DNA of 16,665 bases from Competibacteraceae bacterium UBA2792 (GCA_002352125.1 DEHU01000012.1:1-16665), one strand, 5' to 3'; shown: positions 1-8,892, counted from the stretch's first letter. A program made the numbers and translations. The notes: generated from the letters alone by a model not told the origin.

Positions 1-324
1 CGCCACGATTACGCCAACGCCGATATCCCCATGTTGCCGGTTACTCACGGCGTTGCTTTCACCCGACTGCATATCCTGCTGTATACCATCCTGCTGTTTC
101 TCGTCACCTTGCTGCCGTTTTTGACCGGCATGAGTGGCTGGATTTATCTGGTTGGGGCCGTCTTGCTGGGCCTGCGCTTTTTGAGTTACGCCGCACGCTT
201 GTACGCGACCGGTGACGACCGTCTCGCCATGCCGACCTTCGGGTTTTCCATCGCCTACTTGTTCGGGTTGTTCGCCGCGCTGATGCTCGATCATTATGCG
301 CTGCGCCTGCTCGAAGGGATTTGA
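1..324 (+). CDS. cyoE: Protoheme IX farnesyltransferase (heme O synthase), C-terminal part
   Basis: This is the 3' end of a gene whose start lies left of the window; 107 residues are visible, beginning R-H-D-Y. The enzyme is an integral membrane prenyltransferase that adds a farnesyl group to heme B, giving heme O for bo3- or aa3-type oxidases. The opening R-x-D-Y followed by I-P-M-L-P-V and a G is the conserved cytoplasmic loop of the UbiA/CyoE family. About three hydrophobic segments follow (visible residues roughly 21-42, 45-62 and 80-101). The gene ends 208 bases before ccoN. The cbb3 oxidase needs only heme b and heme c, so cyoE more likely belongs to an aa3/bo3 cluster further left (inference). 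The family assignment is from recognised sequence pattern and is fairly sure. Confidence 0.88.
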   Translation, partial: RHDYANADIPMLPVTHGVAFTRLHILLYTILLFLVTLLPFLTGMSGWIYLVGAVLLGLRFLSYAARLYATGDDRLAMPTFGFSIAYLFGLFAALMLDHYALRLLEGI

Positions 325-398
325 CTGGAAACGTTGGTAAGTTTTTGGGGAAAGTTCCTCAGCGGTTTCTCATATTTTGCAATATTAGCCGATGCTGA

Positions 399-428
399 TT
401 GAGAAAACCCGGCAGATATTAGTAGAAT
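399..428 (+). promoter_or_regulatory. Candidate sigma70-type promoter for the cco operon
   Basis: A -35-like TTGAGA (399-404) and a -10-like TAGAAT (423-428) each match the consensus at 5 of 6 bases, with an 18-base spacer. They lie in the AT-rich part of the 208-base gap between cyoE and ccoN. Transcription would start near 435 and leave a leader of about 100 bases. I found no TTGAT-N4-ATCAA FNR/ANR box in the gap. The call rests on hexamer resemblance only. Confidence 0.4.
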
Positions 429-532
429 AGGCCGTCGTCCAGACCCACCCCGAACGTTTTCCACTCCAGCCTCAACCATCGGAAAACAAGTAAAACACGC
501 CTAACCCCATGGCTTGCTAAGGAGACTTGGAT

Positions 533-1981
533 ATGGCCCAAAGCTCAGCGTTTCCTGCCGAGCAATATAATTTCGATATCGTCCGCAAGTTTATGATTGT
601 AGCCATGATTTATGGCGTAATCGGCATGACGGTCGGTGTCTATATCGCCAGCGAGTTGGCATGGCCGTTTTTGAATTTCGACATTCCCGCTCTAACTTTC
701 GGGCGTTTGCGCCCCGTGCACACCAGCCTGGTTATTTTCGGTTTCGGCGGCAGCGCTCTGTTTGCCACGTCCTACTATATCGTGCAGCGTACCTGCCAGG
801 CACGGCTGGCGTTCCCATGGCTGGCTGAGTTCACGTTCTGGGGCTGGACTGCTGGCGTGGCGTTGGGTGTGATGACGTACATGGCGGGCTTTTCCCAGGG
901 CCGGGAATACGCCGAGTTCGAATGGCCGCTAGATCTTGCCATCGCTGTGGTTTGGGTGAGTTATATCTTGGTCTACGTCGAGACGATCCGGCGTCGCAGC
1001 CAACCGCACATTTACGTTGCCAACTGGTTCTTCCTATCTTTTCTGTTGGCCGTTGCTTTATTACATATTTTCAATAACTTGGCTGTGCCGGTCAGCTTGA
1101 CGAAATCTTATAGTTTGTTTGCCGGCGTACAGGATGCTATGACCCAATGGTGGTACGGCCATAATGCGGTGGGCTTTTTCCTGACCGCCGCTTTTCTTGG
1201 CATGATGTATTATTTTGTACCCAAGCAAGCCGGGCGGCCGGTTTACTCCTATCGGCTGTCCATCATTCATTTCTGGGCGCTGATTTTCCTTTATATGTGG
1301 GCCGGCGGCCATCACTTGCACTGGACTGCGTTGCCCGATTGGGTTTCGACCTTGTCGGCTACGTTCTCGGTGCTTTTGCTGATGCCTTCGTGGGGCGGCA
1401 TGATCAACGGTATCATGACGCTGTCCGGCGCTTGGGACAAACTGCGCTCCGACCCGGTCATGCTGTTCTTGATCACTTCGCTGTCGTTCTACGGCATGTC
1501 CACCTTCGAAGGTCCGTTGATGTCGCTCAAAAGCGTCAACGCTCTGTCGCACTACACCGATTGGACCATTGGCCACGTTCATTCTGGCGCGCTCGGCTGG
1601 GTCGCCTTGGTGAGCTTCGGCTCCTTCTATCACCTGATGCCGCGTCTGTACGAAACCAAGCTGTATAGCCAGACCTTGATTTATGTTCATTTCTGGCTCG
1701 CCACTATCGGTATCGTGCTGTACATCACCTCGATGTGGGTCGCCGGTATCGGCCAGGGCTTGATGCTGCGCAGCTTCGACGATTACGGCAATTTGGCCTA
1801 CACCTTCATCGAGACGGTCGAATTCATGCACACCCCATATGTTTGGCGTGCCTTGGGCGGTGCCTTCTTCGTCGTGGGCGCATTGGTGATGGCGTACAAC
1901 ATGGTGATGACCGTCCGCGCGTCCCGCATCGAACGGGCGGCTTTAGAGGCCAAGCTGGCGGCCAAACTGGCGCAAGCTTGA
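533..1981 (+). CDS. ccoN: cbb3-type cytochrome c oxidase subunit I (CcoN)
   Basis: This is the catalytic subunit that reduces O2 to water and pumps protons; 482 residues, about 12 membrane helices. Ligands sit where the family has them: H63 and H350 for low-spin heme b, H348 for heme b3, H210, H260 and H261 for CuB, and Y254 six residues before H260 as the likely His-Tyr cross-link tyrosine of C-family oxidases. As I remember the Pseudomonas stutzeri CcoN numbering, every ligand is offset by a constant +3. ATG 533 is preferred because AAGGAG at 519-524 lies 8 bases upstream of it; a TTG at 527 in frame is too close to that site. It is the first gene of ccoNOQP, followed 30 bases later by ccoO. 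High-affinity enzymes of this type usually serve growth at low oxygen. Confidence 0.97.
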   Translation: MAQSSAFPAEQYNFDIVRKFMIVAMIYGVIGMTVGVYIASELAWPFLNFDIPALTFGRLRPVHTSLVIFGFGGSALFATSYYIVQRTCQARLAFPWLAEFTFWGWTAGVALGVMTYMAGFSQGREYAEFEWPLDLAIAVVWVSYILVYVETIRRRSQPHIYVANWFFLSFLLAVALLHIFNNLAVPVSLTKSYSLFAGVQDAMTQWWYGHNAVGFFLTAAFLGMMYYFVPKQAGRPVYSYRLSIIHFWALIFLYMWAGGHHLHWTALPDWVSTLSATFSVLLLMPSWGGMINGIMTLSGAWDKLRSDPVMLFLITSLSFYGMSTFEGPLMSLKSVNALSHYTDWTIGHVHSGALGWVALVSFGSFYHLMPRLYETKLYSQTLIYVHFWLATIGIVLYITSMWVAGIGQGLMLRSFDDYGNLAYTFIETVEFMHTPYVWRALGGAFFVVGALVMAYNMVMTVRASRIERAALEAKLAAKLAQA

Positions 1982-2011
1982 ACGGGGCGGTTTCGGGAGA
2001 AATACAAAGCC

Positions 2012-2746
2012 ATGCGACACGAACATATCGAAACCAATTCCGCGCTCATGCTGTTGCTGATCTTGGTTGTGATCAGCATCGGGGGCCTGGTAGAAATTGT
2101 CCCGCTGTTCTACATCAACGAGACGATCGAAAAAGTGGACGGCGTGCGCCCTTACACGCCGCTTGAAATTCGCGGCCGCGACATCTACGTCCGCGAAGGC
2201 TGTTATTTGTGCCATTCCCAGATGATCAGGCCGTTCCGCGATGAATGGCTGCGTTACGGTCATTATTCGCTGGCGGCGGAATCGCAGTACGACCATCCCT
2301 TCCAGTGGGGCTCCAAGCGTACCGGACCCGACTTGGCCCGGGTAGGCGGCAAGTACTCTAACCAGTGGCAGGTACAGCACTTGAGGGCACCGCGCTCGGT
2401 GGTGCCGCAATCCATCATGCCGAACTACCCTTGGCTGTTGGATCACGATCTGGACTATTCGGACGTGGCGGGTCGGATGCGCGCTTTGCGGGCGACGGGA
2501 GTGCCCTATTCTCTGACCCAGCAGGAATACGATGCCAACATCAAGAAGTTCGGCAAGGATGCCGCGGACCAACTGGATATCAACCAGGCACAAGATAGCC
2601 TGCTCAAGCAAGCCCGCGATAAGAATTTCGATGGCATTCCCAGCCGGGTGACGGAAATGGAAGCGCTGGTTGCGTACCTGCAGGTGCTCGGCACCATGGT
2701 AGATTTTACCAAGTACGACGAAGGCTATTTCGCCAAGTTCCGTTGA
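2012..2746 (+). CDS. ccoO: cbb3 oxidase subunit II, monoheme cytochrome c (CcoO)
   Basis: A 244-residue membrane-anchored monoheme c subunit that passes electrons from CcoP to CcoN. One N-terminal helix (about residues 10-33) anchors it, with the rest in the periplasm. The c-type heme site is C64-x-x-C67-H68, and M136 in the I-M-P-N-Y-P-W segment is the expected axial ligand; R73-P74-F75-R76 and T104-G-P-D-L are family-conserved. A GGGAGA sequence (about 1995-2000) precedes the ATG. The gene follows ccoN by 30 bases and its stop is 53 bases before ccoQ. Length and motifs are normal for the family. Confidence 0.97.
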   Translation: MRHEHIETNSALMLLLILVVISIGGLVEIVPLFYINETIEKVDGVRPYTPLEIRGRDIYVREGCYLCHSQMIRPFRDEWLRYGHYSLAAESQYDHPFQWGSKRTGPDLARVGGKYSNQWQVQHLRAPRSVVPQSIMPNYPWLLDHDLDYSDVAGRMRALRATGVPYSLTQQEYDANIKKFGKDAADQLDINQAQDSLLKQARDKNFDGIPSRVTEMEALVAYLQVLGTMVDFTKYDEGYFAKFR

Positions 2747-2757
2747 TGCCGAACTGC

Positions 2758-2780
2758 GTTCCCCTCTCCGTGAGGGGAAC
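2758..2780 (+). repeat. Perfect 9-bp hairpin between ccoO and ccoQ
   Basis: GTTCCCCTC (2758-2766) and GAGGGGAAC (2772-2780) are perfect reverse complements around the 5-base loop TCCGT. The structure lies wholly in the 53-base gap after the ccoO stop. No T-run follows (the next bases are TCTGGTTGG), so it does not look like an intrinsic terminator. In mRNA it could protect the ccoNO 3' end or mark a processing site and so set CcoNO to CcoQP ratios (inference). Confidence 0.7.
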
Positions 2781-2799
2781 TCTGGTTGGAGCCCGTTCG

Positions 2800-3030
2800 A
2801 TGTTTGATTGGTTGCTGTGGTTCACCCGCATGGAGAATTCCAAGCCATTGGCGCTGGTGCTGTTTTTTGGAGCTTTCTGCGGCATCTTGATTTATGTGTT
2901 CACCGGCAAGCATCGCGCCAAACGACTGGAATCTTATAAATACATTCCATTCGACGACGATCCACCGCAGTCCGATAGTTCGCGGTCTGGGCACCGACCC
3001 CAATCCCGCAAGGTGATGGACAATGAGTGA
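2800..3030 (+). CDS. ccoQ: cbb3 oxidase small subunit CcoQ
   Basis: A 76-residue single-span membrane protein that stabilises the cbb3 complex, in particular association of CcoP with CcoNO in species studied. The N-terminus M-F-D-W-L, then T-R-M-E-N-S-K-P and a helix at about residues 15-34, followed by T-G-K and S-Y-K-Y-I-P-F, is the typical FixQ/CcoQ pattern. The reading frame stays open upstream to 2743, but that stretch runs through the intergenic hairpin and does not look like CcoQ, so ATG 2800 is chosen. The ribosome-binding site is weak (TTGGA near 2786-2790). The charged tail (about residues 51-76) overlaps the start of ccoP by 8 bases, suggesting coupled translation. Confidence 0.9.
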   Translation: MFDWLLWFTRMENSKPLALVLFFGAFCGILIYVFTGKHRAKRLESYKYIPFDDDPPQSDSSRSGHRPQSRKVMDNE

Positions 3031-3979
3031 CAATACGCTGAATGTACAACAACAATCCGGTGCGGTTCAGACCACCGGCCACGCCTGGGACGGTGATTTG
3101 CAGGAATACAACAATCCACTACCTCGTTGGTGGTTGTGGTGTTTTTACGGCACCGTGGTGTTCTCCATTCTTTATTGGTTCATTTATCCCTCTTGGCCGG
3201 TGGGGCAGACTTGGTTAAAGGGATTTGGAACCGTCAGTTACACCATTGCCGATAAGGCGACCGGCAAGGAGCAGGAACGGGAGCATCGTTGGAATACCCG
3301 CGCACTGTTGCTGGAAGATCTCGGCGATGCCGCCAACAACAAGCAGCGCCGGGATATGTTAGCCAAGGTGCAAGCTGCTGGCTACGACCAAATCGTCAAA
3401 GACCCCAAGATGATGGAATTCGTGCGTTCCGTCGGTAAAGGGCTGTTTGGCGATAATTGCGCCGCTTGCCATGGCCGCGGTGGCCAAGGTGCGAAAGGAA
3501 TGTATCCGAACCTGACCGACGACGATTGGCTGTGGGGCGGGAGCATGGATCAGATTCACGAGACTTTGGTGCGGGGGCGCAACGGCTTCATGCCTGCCTT
3601 TGGCCAGGTGCTTAAACCGGAGCAGTTGGATGATGTCGCCGAGTATGTGCTGACTTTGTCGAACGAGGCTAAACCGAGCGAAGCCTCTGAGCGCGGCAAG
3701 GAAATCTTTCATGGCCAAACCGGTGGTTGCTACTATTGCCACGGTGCCGATGCCAAGGGTGTGCAATCGCAAGGTGCTGCCAACCTAACCGACAAGATTT
3801 GGGCTATCGCCGACGTCGACCCGAAAAAAACCTTGCAGGACAACAAGAGTGCCGTCAAAGATTTCGTCGCTAAAGGTGTGAACAACACTCGCGTGATGCC
3901 GGCATGGAAAGATCGTTTATCCCCAACCGACATCAAATTATTGGCAATTTATGTCCGCCAACTGGGTGGTGCCAAGTAA
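3023..3979 (+). CDS. ccoP: cbb3 oxidase subunit III, diheme cytochrome c (CcoP)
   Basis: A 318-residue diheme c subunit that accepts electrons from soluble cytochrome c or the bc1 complex. The cytoplasmic N-terminus (residues 20-35, H-A-W-D-G-D-L-Q-E-Y-N-N-P-L-P) is the usual CcoP signature, followed by one strong helix (about 36-57) and two cytochrome c domains. Heme sites are C146-x-x-C149-H150 with M190 (F-M-P-A-F) and C236-x-x-C239-H240 with M292 (V-M-P-A-W). ATG 3023 overlaps the end of ccoQ by 8 bases, and AAGGTG at about 3010-3015 is a good ribosome-binding site. It is the last structural gene; a GC-rich hairpin follows at 4021-4047. Confidence 0.97.
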   Translation: MSDNTLNVQQQSGAVQTTGHAWDGDLQEYNNPLPRWWLWCFYGTVVFSILYWFIYPSWPVGQTWLKGFGTVSYTIADKATGKEQEREHRWNTRALLLEDLGDAANNKQRRDMLAKVQAAGYDQIVKDPKMMEFVRSVGKGLFGDNCAACHGRGGQGAKGMYPNLTDDDWLWGGSMDQIHETLVRGRNGFMPAFGQVLKPEQLDDVAEYVLTLSNEAKPSEASERGKEIFHGQTGGCYYCHGADAKGVQSQGAANLTDKIWAIADVDPKKTLQDNKSAVKDFVAKGVNNTRVMPAWKDRLSPTDIKLLAIYVRQLGGAK

Positions 3980-4020
3980 CGTGTGGTACTCCCAGTAAAA
4001 CTTGGCCGGTTCATCATAGC

Positions 4021-4047
4021 GCTCACCCCCCTTGTCGGGGGGTGAGC
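4021..4047 (+). terminator. Strong GC hairpin ending ccoNOQP, terminator-like
   Basis: GCTCACCCCCC (4021-4031) and GGGGGGTGAGC (4037-4047) form a perfect 11-bp stem around TTGTC. It sits 41 bases after the ccoP stop. Only CCGTTTA follows, so the T-run is poor. It may be a leaky terminator or an mRNA-stabilising 3' structure separating the highly needed structural subunits from the assembly genes ccoGHIS. No convincing separate promoter was found in 4048-4144. Confidence 0.6.
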
Positions 4048-4144
4048 CGTTTATGCCGACCAATTCGATTTAAGGCGGGTAGAACTGATTTGAGGAGCGG
4101 TCGCCGTGATCGTTCGTGCCGATCAATCGTGAATCGAGTGGGTC

Positions 4145-5569
4145 ATGTCTGAAGAATCCGTTCAGCTTTATCAAAAGCGTATCCAAATTTATCCGCGCTC
4201 GGTCAAAGGTCCATTCCGCAATCTCAAAACCGGTATTTTGATCGTCGCCTACGCTATTTATTACCTTTTGCCTTGGCTGCGGTGGGATCGGCCGAACGCG
4301 CCGGACCAGGCGGTGCTGTACGATTTGCCGGGGCGGCATTTTTACGTTTTTGGCCTGACCATCCAGGTCCAGGATATTTTCTGGCTGGCCGGCGCGTTGA
4401 TCATTTTCGCGATCCTGCTGTTTTTCGTGACCGGCCTAGCCGGGCGAGTCTGGTGCGGCTATTTCTGTTTCCAGACCTTGTGGACCGATCTGTTCATGAT
4501 GATCGAGCATCGGATACAGGGCGAACGGCCGGCGCGGATGCGGCTCGATAAAGGGCCATGGACACGCGAGAAGATCCTGAAGAAAGGCGGAACTTACGGC
4601 GCATGGCTGTTGGTCTCGTTCTGGACCGGCCTGACCTTCACCATGTACTGGGCGGATGCGCCGACGCTGATGGTAGATGTGTTGCTGGGCCGGGCACCTT
4701 ACCCGGCCTATTTTACTATGTGCTTTCTCACCGCGACCACCTTTGTGATGGCGGGCTTGGCGCGGGAGCAAGTTTGCACCTACATGTGCCCTTACGCGCG
4801 CTTTCAGAGCGCTATGTTCGACCACGATACCCTGATTGTCTCTTACGATGCGCGGCGTGGCGAGGGAGCAAAAGGCCGAGCTAGTCTTGGCAAGGGACTG
4901 AAAAACCGCGATGAGCGCCAAACGCGGGGCGTGGGAGACTGCATCGATTGCGGCTACTGCGTGCAAGTTTGTCCGGTGGGCATCGACATCCGTAACGGGT
5001 TGCAATACCAATGTATTTCCTGCGCGCTGTGCATCGATGCGTGCGATACCATCATGGACAATTTGAAGTGGCCGCGCGGCCTGATCCGATACACCTCAGA
5101 AAATGCGTTAAACGGCAAAAAGACTAACCTGCTTAAACCCAAGACCATCGGTTACGGGGTGATTCTGACGGCGGCGATCACGATCTTGGCCTGGAGCATC
5201 GCGACTCGCGCTCCTTATACGGCGACGGTCGAACAGGTTCGACAGCCGTTGTACTCCCAATTGGCGGACGGCAGTATCCGCAATACCTACGAAATCAAGC
5301 TGAACAATAAATTGACTGCGCCGATGACGCTCGGCATCGGCATCGAAGGTTTGTCCAGCGCAGTTTTGGACATGGATGGCATGGAACGCATCACCTTGGA
5401 GCCTCAGGAGCGGCTCAAACTGCTAGCCCGCGTCCAAGTTGCACCCGATCCGACGGGAGTAGGAGAGACCGGCAATAAAATCACTTTTGTCGTCAAGCTG
5501 TTGGACGGCGCAACGGCTAATCCGATCCGGCGGGAAGTGCCGTTCTCCATGCCGGAAGACGGTCGATGA
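4145..5569 (+). CDS. ccoG: Cytochrome c oxidase accessory protein CcoG (FixG/RdxA), cupric reductase
   Basis: A 474-residue membrane iron-sulfur protein. In Rhodobacter, CcoG reduces Cu(II) to Cu(I) so that copper can be delivered for the CuB site of CcoN. Here the N-terminal half has several helices (about 29-45, 75-98, 152-169 and 188-206) and the two cysteine pairs C104/C108 and C211/C215 thought to matter for copper or redox work. A ferredoxin-like domain has C266-C269-C272-C276 and C290-C293-C296-C300, enough for two 4Fe-4S clusters. A further helix (about 334-352) precedes a C-terminal Ig-like domain. ATG 4145 has only a weak GAGTGG upstream. Its stop overlaps the ccoH start (ATGA). All key cysteines are present. 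Confidence 0.95.
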   Translation: MSEESVQLYQKRIQIYPRSVKGPFRNLKTGILIVAYAIYYLLPWLRWDRPNAPDQAVLYDLPGRHFYVFGLTIQVQDIFWLAGALIIFAILLFFVTGLAGRVWCGYFCFQTLWTDLFMMIEHRIQGERPARMRLDKGPWTREKILKKGGTYGAWLLVSFWTGLTFTMYWADAPTLMVDVLLGRAPYPAYFTMCFLTATTFVMAGLAREQVCTYMCPYARFQSAMFDHDTLIVSYDARRGEGAKGRASLGKGLKNRDERQTRGVGDCIDCGYCVQVCPVGIDIRNGLQYQCISCALCIDACDTIMDNLKWPRGLIRYTSENALNGKKTNLLKPKTIGYGVILTAAITILAWSIATRAPYTATVEQVRQPLYSQLADGSIRNTYEIKLNNKLTAPMTLGIGIEGLSSAVLDMDGMERITLEPQERLKLLARVQVAPDPTGVGETGNKITFVVKLLDGATANPIRREVPFSMPEDGR

Positions 5570-6360
5570 CCGATCTGTTGCTCGATCTTATCGTCGGTGC
5601 CGGGTTGATTCTGCTCGCAAATTTAGCGCTGGTTCGCTTCGCCCGTACCAGCGCGAAGCAAGCTGCCGCTGTGGCCGCTTTGGCGACCGTCGGGCTTTAC
5701 GTACCCTACGGCATCGTGCGTTGGCCCGGCGGCGATGTATTCGCGATCCATTTATGCATTTATCTGTTGGTTTCGTTGGCCTACGCGATCCTGCCGAGTG
5801 CCCGCGCCGACGGCAAGAGATTACACTGGGGTCCGGCGATGATCGGCGGCTTTTTCGTCTTCGTCGCCGTGTCGGGCGCGGTGTTCGTCGCCGTCGCCGA
5901 GCGCGGCCTGACGCCTTCTCTTCAAAGCTGGTTGTTACCGGAGGCCGATAGTGGTCGCGAAGTGACGTCGGTGTTTCCGGGAGTGATCTCGCACGATTTC
6001 CAGCAAAAGGAACAGCTATACAATCTCTATCTCCAACAGGTGGAACGGCAGCGGCAACGAGGTTGGCAAATCCAGAAAGGGTGGTTGAGTGAACCGGCGG
6101 CGAACCAGCCAGCGATATTTCGAGTGGTGGTACGAACCCGTGAAGGCGAACCGGTGTCCGGTGCGTCTGTGACCGGTCAGTTTCTTCGCCCTTCGACCAG
6201 CAAGCGGGATGTCGCCTTCGATTTGACCGAAACCGATGCGGGAGTCTACGAAACGAAATTGATTTTGCCGCTGGCGGGCAACTGGAATCTGGTGCTACAG
6301 ATTCGGAGAGGCGAAGATTTGCACGAAATCCGTGCCGTCACGCGAGTATTGGACCGTTAG
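5566..6360 (+). CDS. ccoH: FixH/CcoH-family cbb3 assembly protein, extended at the N-terminus
   Basis: A 264-residue protein overlapping ccoG by 4 bases. FixH/CcoH proteins are assembly factors of cbb3 oxidase and are usually about 150-180 residues with one N-terminal helix. Here roughly residues 1-112 hold four hydrophobic segments (about 4-24, 33-52, 57-77 and 90-112). The typical FixH periplasmic part starts only afterwards: H143-D-F-Q with a Y-N-x-Y-L-Q-Q helix and R-G-W near 165, then a beta-rich domain with G-V-Y at 226-228 and G-N-W-N-L at 238-242. Placement between ccoG and ccoI supports the family call. The first three helices look added, possibly a lineage-specific fusion. I have an unsourced impression of similar long forms in other sulfur- or methane-oxidising Gammaproteobacteria. 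Confidence 0.83.
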   Translation: MTDLLLDLIVGAGLILLANLALVRFARTSAKQAAAVAALATVGLYVPYGIVRWPGGDVFAIHLCIYLLVSLAYAILPSARADGKRLHWGPAMIGGFFVFVAVSGAVFVAVAERGLTPSLQSWLLPEADSGREVTSVFPGVISHDFQQKEQLYNLYLQQVERQRQRGWQIQKGWLSEPAANQPAIFRVVVRTREGEPVSGASVTGQFLRPSTSKRDVAFDLTETDAGVYETKLILPLAGNWNLVLQIRRGEDLHEIRAVTRVLDR

Positions 6361-6408
6361 AATGCGGTCGAGCGGTAACCATCTTGCCGGGATTTGACGC
6401 CGACCCTC

Positions 6409-8874
6409 ATGTCCGTTTCCGCCGCAACGCTCGCTTCGAATACTTCTACCGCAGCCGAAGCGGCCTGCTTTCACTGCGGATTGCCGATTCCGCCGGGCGC
6501 GCGTTATGCCGCGCTGATCGATGGTCGGAGCCAACCGATGTGTTGTCGTGGTTGTCAAGCGGTAGCGGAAGCCATCGTGGCTGCTGGCTTGACCGACTTT
6601 TACCGCTATCGCACTACGTCTTCGCGCCGGGCAGAGGATTTGGTTCCCGAGTCGTTGCGAGCTTTAGAGCTTTACGACCGGCCGGATTTGCAAAAGAGTT
6701 TTGTGCACACCGAGAGCGAACACGTTCGGGACGCGGCGCTGATGATGGAAGGTATCGTTTGCGCGGCCTGCGTTTGGTTGAACGAACACCATGTCGGCCG
6801 ATTGCCGGGCGTGCTGGAATTTCGGGTGAACTATTCCACCCACCGTGCCCAAGTGCGTTGGGACGAGCGCCAAATCCAGCTTAGCGAGATTCTGGCGGCT
6901 ATCTCCGCCATTGGCTACATTGCCCATCCCTTCGATCCTCGCCGCCAAGAAGTATTGCAAAAACGCGAGCGCACCGTAGCCTTGCGCCGGCTTGCGGTGG
7001 CCGGGCTCGGTTCGATGCAGGTGATGATGCTGGCAGTTGCTTTGTATGCTGGCGACTATCAAGGCATGGAAGAATGGATTCGGGTTTTCCTGCGCTGGAT
7101 TTGTCTGGTTCTGTCGCTTCCGGTGGTAACGTATGCCGCTTGGCCGTTCTATAGCGCCGCTTGGCGCGATTTGCGGCGCGGACGACCGGGGATGGACGTG
7201 CCGGTATCGTTGGCCGTTCTGGCGGCCTTTGTTGCCAGTGCTTGGTACACCTGGCAGGGCGGCGGCGAGATTTACTACGATTCGGCGACCATGTTCGTGT
7301 TTTTTCTGTTGACCGGCCGATTTCTCGAAATGACCGCTCGCCACCGGGCCGGACAGATATCCGAGGCGCTGGTGCGGATGCTGCCGGCGACCGCTACCCG
7401 TTTATTGGCAGATGGCGGCGAGGAAGTGGTTCCCATCGCCGAATTGGTGCCCGGCGATCGAGTGCTGGTGCGGCCAGGATCGACCGTTCCGGCCGATGGT
7501 CGGGTCGAGGAGGGGGCGAGCAGCGTGGACGAATCGCTGTTGACCGGCGAGAGTTTACCGCTGCCGCGCCGCGCGGGCGAAGCGCTGATCGGGGGGGCGG
7601 TCAACGTGGAAAGCCCCCTGGTGATGCAGGTCGAAAAGGTCGGATCCGATACCGTGCTTTCGGCTATCGTGCGCTTGTTGGATCGCGCCCAGAGCGAGAA
7701 ACCCCGTCTTGCGTTGTTGGCCGACCGTATTGCCGGTTGGTTCGTCGCCGCGCTGTTGATCGTGGCGACGGTGGTTTTTGGGGCTTGGTGGTCGCTTTGC
7801 GATTTCGACACCGCGTTTCGCGTCACCCTGTCGGTGTTGGTGGTCACCTGTCCCTGCGCGCTGTCTTTGGCTACGCCGACCGCCATCGTGGCGGCGACTG
7901 GCGCGCTGACCCGACTCGGGTTGCTGACCACGCGCGGTCACGCCTTGGAAACCTTGGCACGGGCGACACACATCATTTTCGACAAAACGGGAACCTTGAC
8001 CTATGGCCGTCCACAGGTCGTGGCGGTGGAACCGTCTAGCAATCTGGAAGCTCAGCGGTGTTTGGCGCTGGCGGCCGCGCTGGAACGCGGTTCCGAGCAT
8101 CCAGTTGGCCGGGCTTTAGTGGAGGCGGCGGGTTCGGCCATACTAAGCGCGACCGAATTGCGCAATACGCCCGGCAGCGGCGTGGAAGGCTGGATCGAAG
8201 GATGCCGGTATCGGGTGGGTCGATCCGAGTTCGTGGCAGATTTGAGCGCGACCCCAGCGGTCGAACGAACCGATCTCGATGATGCCGCCAGCACTTGGGT
8301 GGCGCTGGGCGATCAGTCTGGCGTGCTGGCCTGGTTTCGATTGGCCGACAGTTTGCGGCCGGGCGCAGCGGCGGCGGTGGCGGCGCTGCAAGATCGCGGT
8401 CTGACGGTGGAGTTGCTGAGCGGTGATTGTGCGGAGGTGGTCATGCACGTTGCCCGCGAAGTGGGGATCACCGAAGTTGTCGGGGAGATGTCGCCGCAAG
8501 ATAAACTAGAGCGGTTGCGATCACTGCAAGAAAAGGGAAAGGTGGTGGCGATGGTCGGCGATGGGGTCAACGATGCGCCGGTATTAGCAGCGGCTCAGGT
8601 ATCGTTGGCGATGGGAAGCGGTACCCAACTCGCTCATGCCACAGCGGACATGATTCTGCTGTCGGAACGGTTGGAGCATGTGGTTTGTGGCGTGGATATG
8701 GCCCGACGCACCGTGGCGATCATGCGCGAGAATTTCGCTTGGGCTATCGGATACAATTTGATCGCGTTGCCGCTGGCCGTTGGAGGGTGGCTAACTCCCT
8801 GGATGTCGGCGCTCGGAATGTCGTTCAGTTCGCTGTTGGTCGTGGTGAACGCGCTGCGGCTCCGGCGAGCTTGA
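6409..8874 (+). CDS. ccoI: Copper-exporting P1B-type ATPase CcoI (FixI family)
   Basis: An 821-residue P-type ATPase that moves Cu(I) out of the cytoplasm for insertion into cbb3 oxidase. Numbered from ATG 6409, the N-terminus has a cysteine-rich metal-binding domain (C20-x-x-C23 and C45-C46-x-x-C49), then an HMA-like domain with C118-x-x-C121. The catalytic core shows TGES (379-382), the intramembrane metal site C481-P-C483, the phosphorylated D525 in DKTGT, an H-P pair in the nucleotide domain, and GDGVND near the C-terminus. An in-frame TTG at 6394 would add five residues; neither start has a clear ribosome-binding site, so the choice is uncertain by 15 bases. The gene lies 48 bases after ccoH and 18 before ccoS. 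All catalytic residues are intact. Confidence 0.95.
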   Translation: MSVSAATLASNTSTAAEAACFHCGLPIPPGARYAALIDGRSQPMCCRGCQAVAEAIVAAGLTDFYRYRTTSSRRAEDLVPESLRALELYDRPDLQKSFVHTESEHVRDAALMMEGIVCAACVWLNEHHVGRLPGVLEFRVNYSTHRAQVRWDERQIQLSEILAAISAIGYIAHPFDPRRQEVLQKRERTVALRRLAVAGLGSMQVMMLAVALYAGDYQGMEEWIRVFLRWICLVLSLPVVTYAAWPFYSAAWRDLRRGRPGMDVPVSLAVLAAFVASAWYTWQGGGEIYYDSATMFVFFLLTGRFLEMTARHRAGQISEALVRMLPATATRLLADGGEEVVPIAELVPGDRVLVRPGSTVPADGRVEEGASSVDESLLTGESLPLPRRAGEALIGGAVNVESPLVMQVEKVGSDTVLSAIVRLLDRAQSEKPRLALLADRIAGWFVAALLIVATVVFGAWWSLCDFDTAFRVTLSVLVVTCPCALSLATPTAIVAATGALTRLGLLTTRGHALETLARATHIIFDKTGTLTYGRPQVVAVEPSSNLEAQRCLALAAALERGSEHPVGRALVEAAGSAILSATELRNTPGSGVEGWIEGCRYRVGRSEFVADLSATPAVERTDLDDAASTWVALGDQSGVLAWFRLADSLRPGAAAAVAALQDRGLTVELLSGDCAEVVMHVAREVGITEVVGEMSPQDKLERLRSLQEKGKVVAMVGDGVNDAPVLAAAQVSLAMGSGTQLAHATADMILLSERLEHVVCGVDMARRTVAIMRENFAWAIGYNLIALPLAVGGWLTPWMSALGMSFSSLLVVVNALRLRRA

Positions 8875-8892
8875 GATGGGAGCGATTGCATC

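Noticed and set aside
1061..1831. 256-codon open frame on the minus strand inside ccoN
   Set aside because: It is antisense to a well-supported gene, its product is rich in His, Gln and Arg without domain pattern, and there is no ribosome-binding site; it is a GC-driven shadow frame.
2743..2799. N-terminal extension of ccoQ from TTG 2743
   Set aside because: The added 19 codons run through the intergenic hairpin and do not resemble CcoQ; ATG 2800 gives the typical start.
7161..8039. 292-codon plus-strand frame within ccoI
   Set aside because: It overlaps the ATPase core in another frame, and the Arg/Gly-rich product has no recognisable motif.
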